Shown: positions 35,901 through 51,400, numbered from the stretch's first letter. The stretch: DNA of 64,000 nucleotides from Diphasiastrum complanatum (GCA_029204225.1 CM055095.1:67357940-67421939); one strand, 5' to 3'. Translations and numbers: made by a program. The notes: generated by a model not told the origin, from the letters alone.

Positions 35901-38900
35901 GAGGAATGAATGTGTGGAGGCTGAGATGTGATGGAAATGAATAGAGATGACAACTGAAATTCTAGCTAAGTTTGCATTGCACTAAGTATTGCTTGGGCCA
36001 CTAGCACCTCATGTTGGGTTTGATGCTAATATTTGGAGAACCGATACTACATAGGTCCATTTTTCCATTTGGTATCACAAAGAAATACTACGTAGATCTG
36101 GTCCTTTATATCCAACTTGAAGCCTCAGGAGATCCTAGACACCTACCAATGCTGGTAAAAATCTTCACATCCACAAATTTATCATTTTAATTTACGCCAT
36201 AATTTAACTTTTTCTTTACTATAGTAAAAAGTGCCTTTTCCATTGTTCATCAGTCAGTTCATTATCCATATGGTGTGGTCAAGGGCAACATGCCCATAAA
36301 GCCGATGCGATTTACGTTTATGATTCCCTTGGCTCAATGACCAGATTCTTTGAATTATAAAGTCCTCACAAGTACATATTTTCATGAAGATTTTTACATG
36401 ACATGAACTCGTGACTTACAACGTACAAGTTACTTCACACAAGTCTTTTCAGCACAATAGCATGCTATAATTGAACATTTCCTTCATAGTTTACCATGAT
36501 AGTAGTCTTCTAAATTGAGTTTAGGATAAGAGTTACTTGTAATCATTGCTACATTGGCTCTCCTAAAGTCGTGAGCAACATAAACTCTTATTTGTGGCAA
36601 AAAAAAATGAAAAACAACCAATCATGCTACACAATCATTGAGACCTTCTTTACTTACAAAAGCCATATGGCCTACCATGTTGGCCTTCTAACGACATGTA
36701 GAATTATCTATTGTAAGCCATGTGGTGCATTCAGACAAGAAAATGAAGTTTGTAGCAAGTTGCTTTATGTCAATAGTCCATGATAGAGAGACGTGGTTGT
36801 GATGACGTTGTTCAAGGAGATAAAATTATCAAGGTAGAAGGGGGTGTCTCATGGACATTCTAAATGCATCCCCAATCTTGAAAGTGCAAGCTCTTTTGCA
36901 CACATGTGATATGGTAACCCTTTAATTCCAACTTATTAGTTAACTCTTGGTGGTTACCATGGTTTTTCTATGTTGTAGGCAGAAAAGGTCTTTTTGCACT
37001 TAAGGAACTAACTTTGGTCAAGTCAAGCGAGTTCTTTGATGGTGTGCACTTCCAAGAACTACACCTATGGATATACTTGGATGGTTAGAGAAATTTACGA
37101 TGAAAGGCTTGGTTTTGCGAAAGAAAAGAAATCTCTACTTTGGCAATGACATTCTTCTAGGCTCGATTGAAGAGAGTGACACATTGATATAAAACAATCC
37201 CCAATTCAATTTAATATTCCTTGAGTTATAAGAAGAAAAAGTAGCATCTCTTTCTACTCAGAAATAGCCCATTTGTGTATTTGTGAAATTGCTTTAATTC
37301 CTTTGCATTTGGAAATGGCAAAATTGCCAAACTAGTGTGAATTTTAGCTTTATTTGTGGAGATTTATGGATAGCTTGCATTTGATTCATATAGATTGACC
37401 TAATTGGGCTCCATAGGAGGAATGTGGATGCCTTTGAGAATTTTGTTTTTTGTTTTTGTTTAGATCAATTGTTTTTGCTAATATGTTAGAGTTGTTACTG
37501 CTGGAACATTTGGCTAGATAGAAATAGCAAGGAATTGATTTCTCTACAAAAAATCTCCTATTGTTCTATGGAGAATTCTTGTAGCTCTCCACATATCCTT
37601 GCTCCTAGAGAATCTAATGAGTTTGCCATTGTCAGTATTCATATCGCCAAGACAAATTTACAAATGGAAACGTTGATATGGATCTCTTATAAATGTCTAA
37701 TGTCACAAGGTTGTAGTAGAGGATTTAAGAGCCTTAATCGTGCTTTTAGATCTTGATTGCATTGTTTGCATAACTGCTATTTTCAATGCCTTGAAAATAA
37801 ATGTCAAATGTTGAACTTCAAATAGAAATAGCAATTGTTTCATTTGCAATGTTGGCCTACTATAGGCCTAATTATGTTCTTGATGAGAAAAAGTATGCTC
37901 TCACAAAAAATCTATTCGATGGGACTAAACAGCTATGTTGTTGAGATGTCATCACCCCAAGACACAACTGTAGCCCTTACTACAATATTAGTCTTCTTGA
38001 GAGGGACTACCCCAAAAATCTGTGAGTTCGACCCTCAACTTCCCTCTACAAAAGAAATGATCCTTAATTCCCTTTGAAAGGCTATGATGGAGTCCAAACT
38101 AAATAATTGATGGCCATACCCTAGCTTCAGGTCATGTGTACATTGGAACGTAGGGAAGAAGGTCTTTGTTTATTTGGACATGGGAGAAAGCGAGAACAAA
38201 GCCATAGTTCAAATTCTTGTTAAAACAATCATTTTAGTTTTACATTTTTTGGACATCAAGAGAGAGAAGGCCCTTCAGATGAAGCCAAATATGGAGGGAG
38301 AAAAGTGGACTAGGAGAAGATAGAGGCTAATAGATGAGGAGGGGAGATGCGGGATACCATGCCCTACAAGAGGCTGTCAATTAATAGAGGAGCTTCTTCT
38401 TAGTCCGAGGGGGGGGTAGATTCTTTCCCTACCTTCACAAATTAATGAGGCATACTCAAGCTAGTGTCAATAAGAGAATTTTCGATAGAGGCCCACATGA
38501 GAAAGCTAAGCATAGATCTAGTAGTGAAGCTCATTAGACCATACCTAGGAGTACAAAGAAGGATCATTGAGGAGATTGAGCCAGGGAAAGAGCTTCAAAG
38601 ACTCCAACAAAATCTCCTTTGAGAGGAGTCCCTTCAGTGTTTGACAAGCAAAGACACAACATTGACCCACCACCCGTTTCATCCTTCTAATGGGATAGCT
38701 TTCAAGTCCACTAGTCCACTTAGCTTTGTTTCAAAGGAACAACATCCAAAGTCTCACTTCTTCCCCATGCCCAAACCGATGAAACTTTTCTTTAACATGA
38801 CAAGGTTGCTTCAAAGTCCCAAAGCCCAGTTGCCCTTGCTAGAAAGAATATGATTCAAAAGTCCAAATCCCCCTCTCTTGCATCAATAGAGATAGGACTA

Positions 38901-39695
38901 CAAGGAAGCTTAGAAAGGAGTTAAGATCCCGGTCTTTCATCCAAGAAGAGTAGAAATTCCTGGTTCGATAAGCTTAATACCATAGTGGACAAGGGAGATA
39001 AATAGACATGATAGAGGCTCATGAAAACCCGTAAAATGGTTTGTATATAAGAAATTTCGCTGCATGTTTGTCTACATTTTCTTGTCTTTAACATCTTATG
39101 TCTAGCCATTCCTAGTTTTAGATGCAATGAGTTAAAGTCCCCCACATGCACCACTTTTGAGCCTGTATTTTTCTATCTTAGCCTCCTTGTGATCATTGGG
39201 CATGGGCCGCATGCCTAGCTATTTTTATGGTGGAACCTTGATCACCAAGTTCCTTCTTTTCAACCGAGCCTTCCTATTGCATGTTAAGAGATAAAATGAG
39301 GCCCAAAGCCTTGTAACACAATGGGTGTTGCGTTCATTACCATTAATGGTCTACATAGTGTGCATTTGCACTTGTCATCAATGTAGACACACCTGCCATG
39401 CAACCTATTCCTCGTAGTTGGTTTCACTTTTCCAATATGCTAGCTTGAATCTACTAAGGTTCTTGAGATGGCAAACAATTGTCATTGGCTTATAATTAGC
39501 TAAAAATTATTGCTTTTCTTAAAACACACAGCTCAAAAGTTTTTTTTAACCAAGCTTGGAAATTATCCAAGTGAACATTGTCTATTTTCTCTTCATCACT
39601 CTCAAAGTATATAACTTTTGTTGTTTGCAACATGTCCTCACGTATGTTAGAATTCCTATCTAATTCCATTTTTAATGAGGACGCCTGGGGTAGAT
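35901..39695. other. No gene recognised
   Basis: About 3.8 kb of AT-rich sequence with short frames. Fragments such as those at 37.5-38.9 kb look like very old repeats but carry no motif I can assign. Confidence 0.45.
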
Positions 39696-40060
39696 TTTTA
39701 TATCTAATGGCCTACAAAACTACAAGGCAACTGACACAGTTTGTAGAATACAAAGGAATCGAAACAATTTGTAGAATTACAAGGCATTTTACACATAGTA
39801 GATGGAAATCTATTTTGGCCCTAGAAATTGAGATCTATTTCAAACTTGTCTTGGATCGACGAATTGAACTAGACTGAAGTCTATTTCAAACATTTGGGTC
39901 AAGATTTTGAGACCACCTATTTTGACCCTATGTCTATTTTGATCCAACAATAAACTTTGTGTTTATTTTAATCCAACAACTACTTTCGACCATGTGTCTA
40001 TTTTGATTTAAGTCATGACCTTATTTCGATCATGACAATTGAACTTTGTGTTCACACATG
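39696..40060 (+). mobile_element. Old LTR fragment related to 57.24-57.55 kb
   Basis: Shares with the other site, in inverted orientation, phrases such as 'cagtttgtagaat', 'gaaacaatttgtagaatta', 'caaggca' and repeated 'tctattt.gaccc' units. The other site lies just past the end of a Copia pol relic, so this is probably part of the LTR of that family. Confidence 0.5.
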
Positions 40061-41174
40061 TGGGAATGCCACGAAGTGTGATTTGATCTCCTAAGGCTTT
40101 GTGATTGCACCTAAATTAAGTGTAGATTGATAATCAAGATCAAACACTCAATTCTAAGGCAAGACCACTAATCTACATGCATAAGACTATCATTCATGTA
40201 CTTTCACACATGTGGAGACTCTTGCATGAAAAAAAAAGTACCACAACACCTTGCTCTCGGGTAGAGAGAGAAAGCAAGTAAGAGGCCCTGGGTAAGAGAG
40301 AAATCAATAATGACTATAATCTCACAATCTCATATTGATCTAAAAAAACTAAGTACATAATGAAGGGATTCATCCTACTAGTACTAACTCGAGGTAATCC
40401 ATGCTTAATTCCTATTGGACCCCTTTTCTACCACCTCTTGATTCCTATTTGAGTGACTCATGGCCCTCTTAATTTGATTAGACCCTTCTAATGAAATTCT
40501 CACACCTTAGTCACTCATCAAACCTAATCTTGACACTTGTAGTGAGCCTAACTAGCTCGAGCTACATCATAAATCACTTTTGGCCAAATCATGGCTTTAC
40601 ATGTATTTTGACTATTTTGCCTCCTAAGCCAAAAATGGCCCTATCAACTACTCAGACATAGATGCTTGATGGAAAAACTTAATCAAACCCCTACAATAAA
40701 CATAGATAGTTTTTTGATTTTTCACAACTTCATTTCAATCCTAATTGCAATAGTGCCTATAGAAACGAATCAATTTTCTACTAAGTGAATGACTTGCAAA
40801 AGTAAACAAGGAATTGCTATAGAATCACAATAGTCACTAACAACTATCATCACACTAACATCTATCACTTGTACAAAGTCAATAAATATGAGTTGATACT
40901 TGAATCCTTGTATCTACCACATTTAGAAACAAGTACTTGATATATGCTCTTCCTATATAAGGAGCAGGGTATAGCCAGAGAAGAAATGAATTGAGCAAAT
41001 AACTACTGTAAGCTATTGGCATTTGTTGTAATCAATTTATCAAACATGTAGAGGGATAGTTGAGTGTGAACGCAAATGTCTTGAGCTCTCAATATAACTT
41101 ATCAATATAACTTATCTGAAGTCCACGCTACACTAATATCAGTGTACAACTCTAAACAACTATAGCTTATCTAA

Positions 41175-41176
<2 letters not shown>
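40061..41176. other. No gene seen
   Basis: AT-rich sequence without coding motifs or repeats. Confidence 0.5.

Positions 41177-41229
<53 letters not shown>
41177..41229. repeat. (TG)n microsatellite at an LTR edge
   Basis: About 26 TG units end at the first base of the family B LTR. Confidence 0.95.
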
Positions 41230-41232
<3 letters not shown>

Positions 41233-41705
41233 GTCCATGTTCAGTATAAGGGAATCGGAATAATTCTTGACATGGATAGTCGGTCACTCCAAGTGTATAT
41301 GGTTATTGGTTATGCCTCGTCATTCCGAGCTTGGCCTGTAAAGTAATTAATAATCATATGAGGGCCCAGACCTATAATTGGACATAGGAGCACATGCATA
41401 GTGAATGATTGCTTTAATGCAAGAATAGAAGGTCAATAGCTCAATATAGGTTGCATGGGGATCCTAGGGGGAATATTCTCTCTCTCATGAGGAGAATATG
41501 TCCATTGGAAACTCGTCCATCCTCCTATTGGAAATTCAGTTTCTTGAGCCAGTTTCTCCTCCTCTCTCTTGGCTTCTTCACTATGGCTTGGGGGCTAGGT
41601 CCAGGAGGAAACTCCAGGAGGGATCTAGGTTTGGATGGGTGGTTTTGTTCCACATGTGTCCTTTGGTTTATTTTGCAACAGGATGTAGTCAGATCTTCAT
41701 AAGGC
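41230..41705 (+). mobile_element. LTR family B, copy 3
   Basis: Matches copies 1 and 2 ('cttgacatggata.tcggt', 'ggttattggttatgcctcgtcatt', 'ctcgtccatcctcctatt'). It is directly preceded by a TG microsatellite. Its 3' end is set by alignment. Confidence 0.7.
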
Positions 41706-44700
41706 GATCCAAAAAGCAGATTTCCTACACAGTGCCTATGAACTTGATAAATCAATCTTCATAATCGATTTTCATAGTTGGTTCATTTCAAACTAATTTT
41801 GAAAATCCCAGTGCTAATTTCCCAATTTATTGACAATTTACGTAAAAATTGACTTTTTTATTTGAAATCACTGCATGTCATGTTGAATGCATGCTGGATG
41901 TTTCAGAATTCTTCCAATATGTGATGGTAACTGTGGAACTGTAATTCGATGTTTGGTCAATTTCTACAGTTTAGGTCCATATTGATGGAATTTGAAAATC
42001 CCAGTTTATGTAGATTTTGAAGAAACCATGGACGTTATCGATTTGTTCCAATTCATTGGTTATTGATCAAACAGAAATGACTTATAAAGTGAATGATCTT
42101 AATCTGATGTAATTGGTCAGTTCTTTAAGATCAATGTAACCTTCACTTTTAGTTGAAGATTTTGTGAATCTGTCAATTAAGGAGCATTTCTTGTTCTGGG
42201 GATCAATAAGCACCAAGAATAATTTAAATCTAGTAGAATAGTTCTATGCTGATCTATAGGGGATTTGCCAGGAATTAAGTGTGGCACTTAATGAACAAAT
42301 CAAAACTGTCAGGGTGATTAGTGCTAAAGTTAGCGATACCAAATTGAACTTTTTTCTAGTACAAATTTGGGGTTTTGTTAACCTGAACCATTTTTGGAAG
42401 AAGGGGAAAGAGTGGAAGTCTGAGATGTAGATGATTGTTGGTCTTAATGATGTAATTACTTAATTTACATTCAATTCCTGAAGTATAACTAATTGCAAGT
42501 GAGAATAAACTTGGGAATAATTTAAGAAAACTGCCTCTGGGAATCTGGATTTCTTTTCACCATTTCTATTTTGCAATTGGATTTGGATCTTGCAAAGTAA
42601 AGCAAATAGAAGGTGTTTCATACAGGAATCTAGTATTTGGATTATTTTTAGCTGTAGAATAGATATTGGATATCTAGGACAGTATGATATTCGGTTTTGC
42701 TGAAATCTATGTTTCTTTTGGGTTAGTGATACATTCTATTGTACTAGGATGATACATATGGTTTGTCCATGTTGGGTACAATATGAAATGGTATTATTTG
42801 AGTAACACTAAAGAAACATGATGGATTTCAATTGTTAGGATTATCTCCTGGAATTGGTTGTGAATTTGATCCTATATCTGGGTATAGGATAGCCAAATCG
42901 TCTTTTTTGACTTTTTGGGCAAAACAAATCTGGATGTAGAGGATTCTCGGAGGAAAAACTGGTGGTATGGGACATCAGTGATTCTAAAGGGGATTTCTTG
43001 GGTAGAATGATCTGTAGACCGATGGTTAGTGATTGTTGTAATGGTAATACTAACAAAGTCCATTGGTTTTTGTTAAGGGTACTTGATAATTATGAGATAT
43101 AGATCGATCCCTTAATGGTATCTCATTATATTACAAAATATGGAAGCCCTTAAATCTATTTCTCTATTATGTTAGACCTCTACTCTTTAGAACTTTCTTA
43201 ATAAGACAATTGGATTCAGATTCATATAATGCCTTCCAGTGTAGAACTTTGTTCTGAAGGACTGTTATAGTTATATGAAATTGTACTTCCATATAAGATT
43301 TTTGAATATGGCTCGGAACTTAGGTTTCCTGAATCCTAACGTTAGTCTCTATTTGATAGTTGATTATTGAGAGATAATATTTCTATCATTCGGGATAAGA
43401 TGTTCTATGATTCTGAGGAAAAAGTCCGGTTTGTAATAGTATTGGATACTCATTACTGATTTTTTTGAATCTTTGATATCTTATACATTGTCTCCTGGGA
43501 ACTTTTCAATTGAAATTATGGAATTTCTTTTTAAAAGGGTGGAAGAAAAGATAGGAATAAGTCTTTCGAGGAATCAACCGGTTGCATTGATTTTGGGTAA
43601 AAAATCTTGTATGTGTGCAATGGTAGAACTATCCAGTTTGAAATAAAGGAACCCTCTAAGGGATTATTTTGAGTAATCTGGAACTAGAGGAGTTTTGGGG
43701 TTAGAGTTGTGAGATATTCATGAATATGGGAAGTAGTGGTAAAGATTAAATTAAGATTCACTGATTGTTACCACGTACCATTTTGATATGGATTGGATCA
43801 GTGGAATAAAGCCTTAATCTTAACTCTATGTCCAAAGATGTCTGTGTAAGTTAGCCTAATCTTGGTTTGTACACTAAGATCTGTTGTAGGCTGATTGGTA
43901 GAAGGAATTTTGTTAATAAGAGTTAGATGGTTGGAAAACTTGTGAGGTGGAGTTATTCACTTCAAAGATTTCCCAGATATGTTATTTACTCATGAGAAAT
44001 AGAGTTCTTTTGTAGCTAAGTTGCAAGATTCTTAGTGAGTTATGTGAGTAACATATGCAAATTGTGGATAGTATAGGAACATAGTTGGATAAGTTGCTTT
44101 TGTACATCTTAATCTTGTGGATCTACTATGTGTTTTACTGAGTTTATATCGTATACTTAAACTAGTCAGAGTGCATAGACATACGAACAAGTAATGTGAG
44201 AAACAATTACTTGCAGGTTAATGTCTCTTTCTGTTGAAAGGATAATTCATTAACTTATTTATGGTTTAGAAGAAGATCTAAATGTGGTGTTATACATGTA
44301 TAATTGAGATCTGCACCTAGACATTTAAGATTTCTGAATCATTTACAATTGACTTGAGTAATTGGATTACTTCTGATTAGAAGTTAATTGGATAAATAAG
44401 CAATGTGAAGAGAATTCACCGGGAACTATTTATTTGGATCTATATTGCTTATAAGACACATGATTAGTAGGTCATCTGATTCATTTATGAGAACTATGCA
44501 TAGAATATAGAAGATTCTTGATATAGAATACTTCTTGAAGGAGAAATATCCTAAGTTATTGACTATATCCTAGTGAGCTCATATACATATATTGGATGAT
44601 AGAGTCTAACTAATGTTAAGGATAACCACTGAATTCAGTTGGAATTCAACAGAACTTTATAATCTCTAGATGTGGTTCTAGGTGATTGTATAAAGTCTAA

Positions 44701-45400
44701 TGGTCTTCAATTACTAGGTTGATTGTAGAATTTGGAACTCATAATCTGATTAAGAATCGAGATGGAAGAATATTCTTGGAATCCAGTAATTTTCCTTGTG
44801 AAAAAGATTTCAGAATGTTTCTTATATTTCTTGAGTGGTATGTTGTGCATATACTCCAGTATCTCTATATGATTATGGGTTTAGAATCCGATAAATTATG
44901 ATTGACGAATCATAAATTGATACTTAAAGGTCGTTAGATGAATATATGGAAATATGATGATTCTTATTTGTGAGTAATTCTTGATCAATTGGTGGAGTTA
45001 AAATTTAGATCTGTTATTTGAACTCTAAATTTGTGTACAAACTTGAAATTGTTTGGATCTCAGAGACATTTCCATTAAGTAATTGTTTACTTATGAGGAA
45101 TTTACTTACCTTTACATATTGTAGTCAAGGAATGCTTGTGTACTGTTTTTCAGCCTAAATTCTCCAGTTAATTAGGAGCAGTTAAGTCTATCAAGATTGA
45201 ATGGTTGCTATTTTCTGGTATATGATGCTGAGGATAGAGCACTTATCTCAAAAGAGTATCTAGGGTACTCGGGACTGAGTTGGAGTCATTTTTATCTTGA
45301 TGGATCTCCTAAGAGATTTTGGTGGGAGGAGTTTTGTACCAAGAAGCATTTATGACAAGATTACAAGTGATTGTACCAAGAAGCATTTGTGACAGGTCTA
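41706..45400 (+). mobile_element. Probable non-coding interior of a family B element
   Basis: A 3.7 kb AT-rich stretch that follows the LTR and ends, at 45.2-45.4 kb, with sequence similar to the interior next to the LTR at 24322. No gag or pol motif is visible anywhere in it, so it resembles a LARD-type element (LTR element with a large non-coding interior). The 3' LTR is not found; another element begins at about 45.4 kb. Confidence 0.45.
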
Positions 45401-45404
45401 CAAG

Positions 45405-45580
45405 TAATTGTGGCATTGGAAAGTCGACAAGCATATTCTCAGATACGTGAAGGGTACTTAAAGGTTTGGCTTATTTTATTCCCATGATACAAACCTTGTA
45501 GAACTAGAAGGCTATGTTGATGCGGATTGGGGCAGAAGCTTTCTATTTATGACATTGAGTATAGACTTAAGCTTTAGGGA
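45405..45580 (+). mobile_element. Copia RNase H fragment
   Basis: The plus strand shows HILRYVKGTLKGL followed by GYVDADWG-like residues, the start of Copia RNase H. A small old fragment. Confidence 0.65.
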
Positions 45581-45754
45581 GAGTTTTAGAATTGAAAGCT
45601 TAAGTCCGTCATGTCGATACAATACTTTCTAATCTTGGTTGTTTATACACGTTTTAGCACTAGGAGTAGTGTGTCATGCATTTGCTGCGTAACGGCACAC
45701 GCGCTGGGACTTGGTTCCGTCGACGACGGCCTTGCCATGCCTTTGAAAAAATGT

Positions 45755-45794
<40 letters not shown>
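45755..45794. repeat. (TA)n(CA)n compound microsatellite
   Basis: About eight TA followed by about twelve CA units. Confidence 0.95.
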
Positions 45795-45988
45795 TTGATA
45801 TAAAGCTTTGAATACAACAATTTCTCTCTGTTGGTGTTTAAGGTGATTTGCGTGTTTCTCTCTGAATTTGATCCTGACTTTTGTGCTTACATTGTCTGAT
45901 AGCATAACAACACACAGGTAAGGTTTTATCACTTTTGGCACTTGTGACGAGGCCAAAGTTAAATTTTATGCTATCAAGGTGTATTGCT

Positions 45989-46179
45989 CAAGAGCTTTCT
46001 AACACATACTATATTGTCATAGTTCTGCCAAGAAACAAAAAAGTTATAGCTGTTAGAAAAATGGAATATCTATTCAAGTACTTGGGCATGTTGAATATAT
46101 ATCCCATTTTTCTAACAACTAAAGCTTTTTTGTTTCTTGGTAGAATGATGAGAATATGGTATGCATTAGAAAGCTCTTG
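45989..46179. repeat. 191-bp foldback with 81-bp arms
   Basis: Arm 45989-46069 (starts CAAGAGCTTTCTAACACATA, ends TTAGAAAAATGGAATAT) pairs with arm 46099-46179 at about 70 of 81 positions; the loop is 29 bases. The longest perfect run includes CCAAGAAACAAAAAAG. A partial third copy ('aaaagttatagct..t.aaaatgg') lies near 46210. It could be a foldback MITE or a microRNA-precursor-like hairpin. No clear terminal target-site duplication was found. Confidence 0.85.
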
Positions 46180-46454
46180 ACGTCCTCTTTCTTATGGTGT
46201 ACTCAATTTTTTGATGTATTGATGAAAAGTTATAGCTAATCAAAATGGTGAATGACAATATAGGTTAAAGGGTGGACAACACCAGAAATATGAAATGTTG
46301 CTGGATATTCTTCTCTCTCCATGTTATCTCTCTCTAAAGTCAAACTTGCTTAAAGGGCCCATTTTGAGTCCATATTTTTCCTAATGAGAGGTGGTAGTGG
46401 CACATTGCAACTCATCAACCAATGAAAATTTGAATAATGATTGAATATCCAGGT

Positions 46455-46790
46455 TAATTTTCTTCAAGATTTTACAAATGCAGACTGGGATGGAGATGTT
46501 GACAGGAGAAATTTGACATCATATTATGTCTTTGTGTTCATCAACAAGGGTCATGTTTCTTGGAACAACAAGAAGCAGAATTCGATTGCATTATCTTCGA
46601 TAGAGGCTCAATACATTATTGCTACACATGCTACAAATGAAGCTATCTGGTTAAGGCATCTATTGTCAAACATTAATCTTAGTTAGTGACAAGTAACTTC
46701 CATATTTTGTGACAATCATAGTACAACTGCTTTATATGTTAATCCCGAGTATCATTCCTGGTGAGTTATTAGTTGTTAATAAAGGGACTT
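46455..46790 (+). mobile_element. Copia RNase H fragment
   Basis: The plus strand reads DFTNADWDGDVDRRN, SWNNKKQNSIALSSIEAQYI and TNEAIWLRHLL, the conserved Copia RNase H region. No LTR was found. Fossil. Confidence 0.85.
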
Positions 46791-47108
46791 TATGCCAAAT
46801 TGCGAGAATGAAATGTTGCAGGGCCTAATAGTCAAGTTAGTGAATAAAAGTGGGTTCTCCCCAAAATTCAAATGTGGAGGGAGGTAGGAATTGACCAATA
46901 GGCTTTGAGGCCAAGTGCCCTAGAAGCTACTACATAAAGTGGTGTTTTGTAGTTCATTTTTTATGTTCAATCAAAGAAGGTGGGGACTCTACCATTTTGC
47001 CATTGGAAGTCCTTACTTTCTCTCTTGCTCCATATCTCATATTTTGTTATGATCTTTATGTCATTTGTATTTGGTATATGTTTAGGTTGAATCTTAGTTA
47101 CTTTTTTA

Positions 47109-47111
<3 letters not shown>

Positions 47112-47195
<84 letters not shown>
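47112..47195. repeat. (GA)n microsatellite abutting an LTR end
   Basis: Eighty-four bases of GA stop one or two bases before the first base of the family A LTR. Confidence 0.95.
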
Positions 47196-48410
<1,215 letters not shown>

Positions 48411-51400
48411 CTCTCCCTTAATTTGAAACTTGAATACCTTGACCTTCAAACTTACTTCTACACAAAATCTTCTGTGTGCTTCCAATCGTAATGCTTTGGT
48501 AAAAATATCTGTTGTCATATCTTGCATTCTATGGTACTGCAATCTAACCTCTTCGTTGAGAACTTCGCTTCTGACGAAATGATACTTGAGTTCAATGTGC
48601 TTACTCCTAGAATCAAATCTAGGATTGGCTGATAAACCAATGGCATTTTGATTATCACAAAATAATGTTGTCGGAGCATATTGATTCAGACCGATATCTG
48701 AGAGTAAGTTCCTCAACCAAATTGCTTCCTTTGTAGCTTGAGCGGCTGTGATATACTCTGATTCAGTGGAAGATAGAGCTATCGAAGATTGCTTGCGACT
48801 GTTCCAGGAAATTGGACCATTGTTGAGGAAGAATGTAAATCTGAAAGTGGATTTACGAGTGTCTACATCTCCTGCCCAACTTGTATCTGTGTAATCACTG
48901 AGTAAATTGAATTTGTCATTGCCGACTGCTCCATAACAAATGCAAAAGTCCATAGTAGCTCGAAGATATCTCATGACTCTGATAAGAGCCTTCCAATGTG
49001 TTACACCTGGATTAGTCATAAACTGACTGAGAGAGCTGACTGCAAAAGCCACGTCTGGCCTAGTACAGATCTTGGCGTACATAAGAGATCCTATAATAGA
49101 ATGGTAAGGATACTCACGCATCTACTGCTTCTCATGAATTGTTTGAGGACACTGGTCCTTTGACAATTTGAGACCTGGTTCCATTGGTGAGAGAGCTAAC
49201 TTGCAATTAATCAGATTATATCTGACTAACATGTTGTAGATGTACCTCTATTGTGTAATGTAGACCAACTTCTGTTTTCTGTCTCTGTGGATTTGTATAC
49301 CAAGGCAAAAATGAACTTCGCCCAGATCGATCATGTTGAATTCAAAAGATAGCATTGTCTTGGACTCTTTTATCAGATCGATATTGTTGTTGAAAAGCAA
49401 TGTATCATCCACATATAAAGTGATAATGATAAAAGACTATTGCACTACTTTGAAGTAAACATTTGAATCTAAAGAGCTAGGTGTGTAGTTGTGATCAATA
49501 AGAAAAGTATTGATCCTTTGAAACCATGCTCGAGCAAATTGCTTCAAGCCACAAAGTGCCTTATGGAGTTTACACACATGATTGTGTTTACCCTTGATAA
49601 TATAACCTTTGGGTTGCACCATGTAAACTGCAACATCATCATCTTCTGATTCGCCATTGATTTGTTGTTCATCAAAAGTAGAAGAGCTTGGACCTGCAAT
49701 GGGAATAGTCAACTGAGGAACTTAGAAGTTCAATATGTCAGGAGAATCTGATAGGTCGGCTACATGGGGACTGTCTTTTCCTTTGAGGTCTTGAAACTGA
49801 TCTTCGATGAAGATGACATCTCGGCTAGTGAATATCTTCGACTCGATGGGATCGAACAACTTGTAGGCTTGATCTAAAGTAGTGTAGCTGATGAAAATAC
49901 ATTTGATACTTTGGAAGTCGAGCTTCTTCCTAAGATCACGAAGTATCTGCGCAAAAGCAGTACATCCAAAAACTCGTAAGTTTGATAGAGAAGGTTTGGT
50001 TCCTGTCCAAACTTTGAATGTTGTTTTGCCTAAGAGACCTTTAGTATGACATCTGTATAAGTTGTTGTTGAAATAGCTTTAGTCCAGAAGGACTTCATAA
50101 GTGTCGCATGTGATAACATGCACTTTGCCGATTCAACCAAGGTTCTGTTCTTTCTCTCAGCAAGACCATTTGATTGAGGCGAATAGGAGGTAATGTATTG
50201 TTGCTCAATGTCGTTGTTAAGGCAATACTCCTTGAATTCGATGGAGATGTATTCTCCCCTGTTATCTGACCTCAATGTTTTAATTCTTTTGCTAGTTTGA
50301 TTCTCAGCATGCTCTTTGAATTGTCTGATTTGATGCAATCCTCTGATTTCTGTTTAATAAAATAAACAGCTATTCTTCTGGAGAATTCGTCAATAAAAGT
50401 AATGAAAAACTTTGCATCTAGCAATGAAGGAGTTTGCATAGGTCCACAAATATCCGAATGAACAACATCTAATAGACCTTTTGCTGCATGTCTATGGTTT
50501 GATCTAAAAGGAATCCTAGTCTGCTTTCCAAAGATGCAGCTATGACAGATAGGGAGATCAACCTTACCAAAAGGATAGTCGAGATCAAGAACCATGGATT
50601 GTTTGGACATGTTCAAAACAGATGCACAATTCAAGTGTCCTAAGCGATGATGCTATAGTAATGCTTTATTGACTAGAACAGAGGTTTTCAAGGCTTGACT
50701 AGACTCAGAATAACAATGTGCCAATCTATATAAGTAAACATGTCTCTTGCCGAGTGCAAGAATCTTATTACTCCTATCAATAATTCTGCATTGATCAGAT
50801 TCGAACTCTACCTTATGACTTAAATCTGTAATTCTACTTACTGATAACATATTTGTAGAGAGTTTAGGAACATATAAGACCTTTGATAGTAGTTTGAATT
50901 GATCACGCTGGAATCGCAATCTTACAGTATCTTCACCTTCAATAGTGTGAGTACTATTGTCACCAAGATAAACAAATTTTTTTGTGCTGTAAGGCATGTA
51001 GGAGTTGAAAATCTCACGTTGATTGGTCATGTATTGAGTTGCTCCAGAATCAAAAAACCATGAATCATCCAAAAATGCATTTTGGTCTTTGACCATAAAT
51101 GTGCCTTTGTCCACTTCGACCTAGGGAGATGATGAAACTATGTTTGCTTGTTGATCAAGTTGCTTGATTGCATTCTTCGCTTGGAGAATTCGGCAATCCT
51201 TGATCTCATGGTTATTGCGCTTGCAATACCTACAAAACATCTTCTTCTTCGACTGTGGATCTGATGATTGTGCTTGACTTTGAGTCTACTTCTGATTCGT
51301 TGCAGCCTTCTTGGAGCTTTTCTACTTCTATTGCTTAGAGCCTTTGTTGACATATAGAGCCTGAGAGGAGGAAGTAGATGAAACGTCCTGACTTCTTCGA

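Noticed and set aside
35642-35944. Long frames rich in Arg-Glu or Ser-Leu here and at 46967-47248, 53203-53493, 53473-53862, 56332-56566 and 61452-61703
   Set aside because: They are translations of GA/TC tracts, open in every frame on both strands.
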